Source: an uncultured Lachnospiraceae bacterium (GTDB lineage Bacteria > Bacillota > Clostridia > Lachnospirales > Lachnospiraceae). From it: a stretch of 6,629 nucleotides of DNA. A program made the translations under genes and the position numbers. Below the pieces are notes generated by a model. The model saw nothing but the letters and a program-made list of their open reading frames with translations. It had not been told where the DNA came from and did no database searches. Of this stretch, positions 5,542 through 6,629 are shown one piece after another; position 1 is the stretch's first letter, and every line of letters begins with the position of its first letter. The stretch spans positions 1-6,629 of the forward strand of contig CALWEE010000089.1 in assembly GCA_944376975.1 (NCBI GenBank), given 5' to 3'.

Positions 5542-6629
5542 CCAATCTCTCCCTTCCTGGTCCAGAATTGTTCCAGCGTATCTTCCAGTGTCCCCAAAGT
5601 GACCTTCGTCACCGGCAGCCACTCCGCCGGGAACAGGCGCTGGTAAGAATGATAGGCAAACCGTTCATCTAAAAGGGCGATGACGCCCACGTCTTTTTCC
5701 GAACGGATGACCCGCCCTCCGGCCTGGAGCACCTTGTTCATGCCGGGAAAGCGGTACGCGTAATCAAACCCGCTGCCTTTTTTCGCGTCAAAATAGTCTT
5801 TCAGAAACTCCCGCTGGGTACACAGCCCCGGAAGCCCTGTTCCCACGATGACCGCGCCGATGAGCCGGTCCATGGGCAGATCGATGCCCTCCGAAAACAC
5901 GCCGCCCAGCACGCAGAAACCGATGGTCGTCGCGTTGGGCGCCGCCTGGAAACGATCCAGGAACTGCTGTTTCTTTTCTTCATCCATCCCGCTTTCCTGA
6001 CAGATCACCCGGATGCCGGATCCGGCTTTCATCAGTTCCCTTTCGGAGAAGATATCGAAAACGTTTTTCATAAATACATAAGATGGGAAAAAGATCATAT
6101 AGTTGCCGTTCTTCCCCCGGACGATCCGGCGGATGTACTCGGCGATCCGGGTATATTCGTCGGTCCCTCTCCGGTCATACCGGCTGCTCACGTCGGTCGC
6201 CGTGATCAGCAGTCGGTTCTTTGTGGAAAACGGCGAAGGTACGTACAGATCGTAATCCGCTTCCGCCGATCCGCCAAGAAGCTCCTTGTAATAGCCCACC
6301 GGAAGAAGGGTGGCCGAAAAGAAAACGGCGCTGGCGCACAGATCCAGATACGGTTTCAGGTCGCCTGAAGGATCCACGCAACAGATCTGCAGCCCGATAT
6401 CGTTTTCATGACCGTCAACATAGCAGACATAGGTTATGTACTTGTCGGTCATCCGGTCGCAGGCGTTCACGAAACGCCGGATCTTAAAATAATCTTCCAG
6501 TATGCTCTCCCTCTGGGCGGCCGGCGCGTCGTCTTTTAAAAACGCTTCCATTTCGGAAGACAGCCGCGTCATGTCCACAAGGAAAGGACCCAGGCCGGAA
6601 AGTTTTATGCCTCTTTTCCCGGAGGCGTC
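5538..6629 (-). CDS. DinG/XPD-like ATP-dependent DNA helicase, C-terminal part (incomplete)
   Basis: The reading frame is open through the right edge of the window, so only the last 363 residues are seen. It is a superfamily 2 helicase of the DinG/Rad3 (COG1199) type. Motif III is visible as FFSATL (near 6320-6306) and a motif IV-like strand as YMIFFPS (near 6105-6085). Motif V is GVFSEGIDLP (near 5906-5877) and motif VI is QAGGRVIR (near 5727-5704), whose arginines complete the ATPase site. The Walker A and DEAH motifs and any Fe-S cluster domain would be in the missing N-terminal half. It would unwind DNA during repair or recombination. An in-frame GTG at 6578 is not the true start because helicase sequence continues upstream without a stop. 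The product end overlaps the dehydrogenase start by four bases. Confidence 0.88.
   Translation of the reverse strand, partial: DASGKRGIKLSGLGPFLVDMTRLSSEMEAFLKDDAPAAQRESILEDYFKIRRFVNACDRMTDKYITYVCYVDGHENDIGLQICCVDPSGDLKPYLDLCASAVFFSATLLPVGYYKELLGGSAEADYDLYVPSPFSTKNRLLITATDVSSRYDRRGTDEYTRIAEYIRRIVRGKNGNYMIFFPSYVFMKNVFDIFSERELMKAGSGIRVICQESGMDEEKKQQFLDRFQAAPNATTIGFCVLGGVFSEGIDLPMDRLIGAVIVGTGLPGLCTQREFLKDYFDAKKGSGFDYAYRFPGMNKVLQAGGRVIRSEKDVGVIALLDERFAYHSYQRLFPAEWLPVTKVTLGTLEDTLEQFWTRKGEIG

Noticed and set aside
5542..5622. Longer dehydrogenase start at 5622
   Set aside because: The added 27 residues precede the first Rossmann strand, overlap the helicase gene by 85 bases and lack a family match. 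The GTG at 5541 has a good ribosome binding site.

Overview
This window is a compact, gap-free block of six protein genes, all on the minus strand, so it reads right to left. The Fe-S hydrogenase content, AGGAGG ribosome binding sites, SpoIIE-type phosphatase and moderately GC-rich codon use point to a strictly anaerobic, fermentative Firmicute of the class Clostridia. I cannot place it more finely from the sequence alone.

The right edge (about 6629-5538) holds the C-terminal half of a DinG/XPD-like superfamily 2 DNA helicase whose N-terminus lies outside the window. Its stop codon overlaps the GTG start of a beta-hydroxyacid dehydrogenase family protein (5541-4648). That protein keeps the NAD-binding Rossmann motif but has Asn where the family's catalytic Lys is expected.

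After 18 bases comes a tight four-gene cassette (4629-11): a small thioredoxin-fold [2Fe-2S] protein, a PAS-domain [FeFe] hydrogenase, a SpoIIE/PP2C-type phosphatase with an unusual C-terminal domain, and a second, catalytically complete [FeFe] hydrogenase. The order and content match the hfs (hfsABCD) operon described in Thermoanaerobacterium saccharolyticum, where hfsB is the PAS-containing hydrogenase. The symbols given here rest on that resemblance.

Reading the active sites suggests a division of labour. HfsD has the H-cluster motifs with the proton-relay Cys, the Lys and the Met intact, so it should make or consume H2. HfsB keeps the four Cys that hold the H-cluster, but the proton-relay Cys is Ala, the Lys is Arg and the L3 Met is Ser, and it carries a PAS domain and a helical tail. 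That is what an H2 or redox sensor would look like. The phosphatase next to it, translationally coupled to it, is the obvious candidate output. The inferred circuit is: H2 or redox state, HfsA/HfsB, HfsC phosphatase, then an unknown Ser/Thr phosphoprotein. No cognate kinase, antisigma factor or HydEFG maturase is in the window.

There are no RNA genes, mobile elements, CRISPR arrays or long non-coding stretches. The largest gap between genes is 22 bases. No terminator is visible; the operon's last gene stops 10 bases from the window edge.
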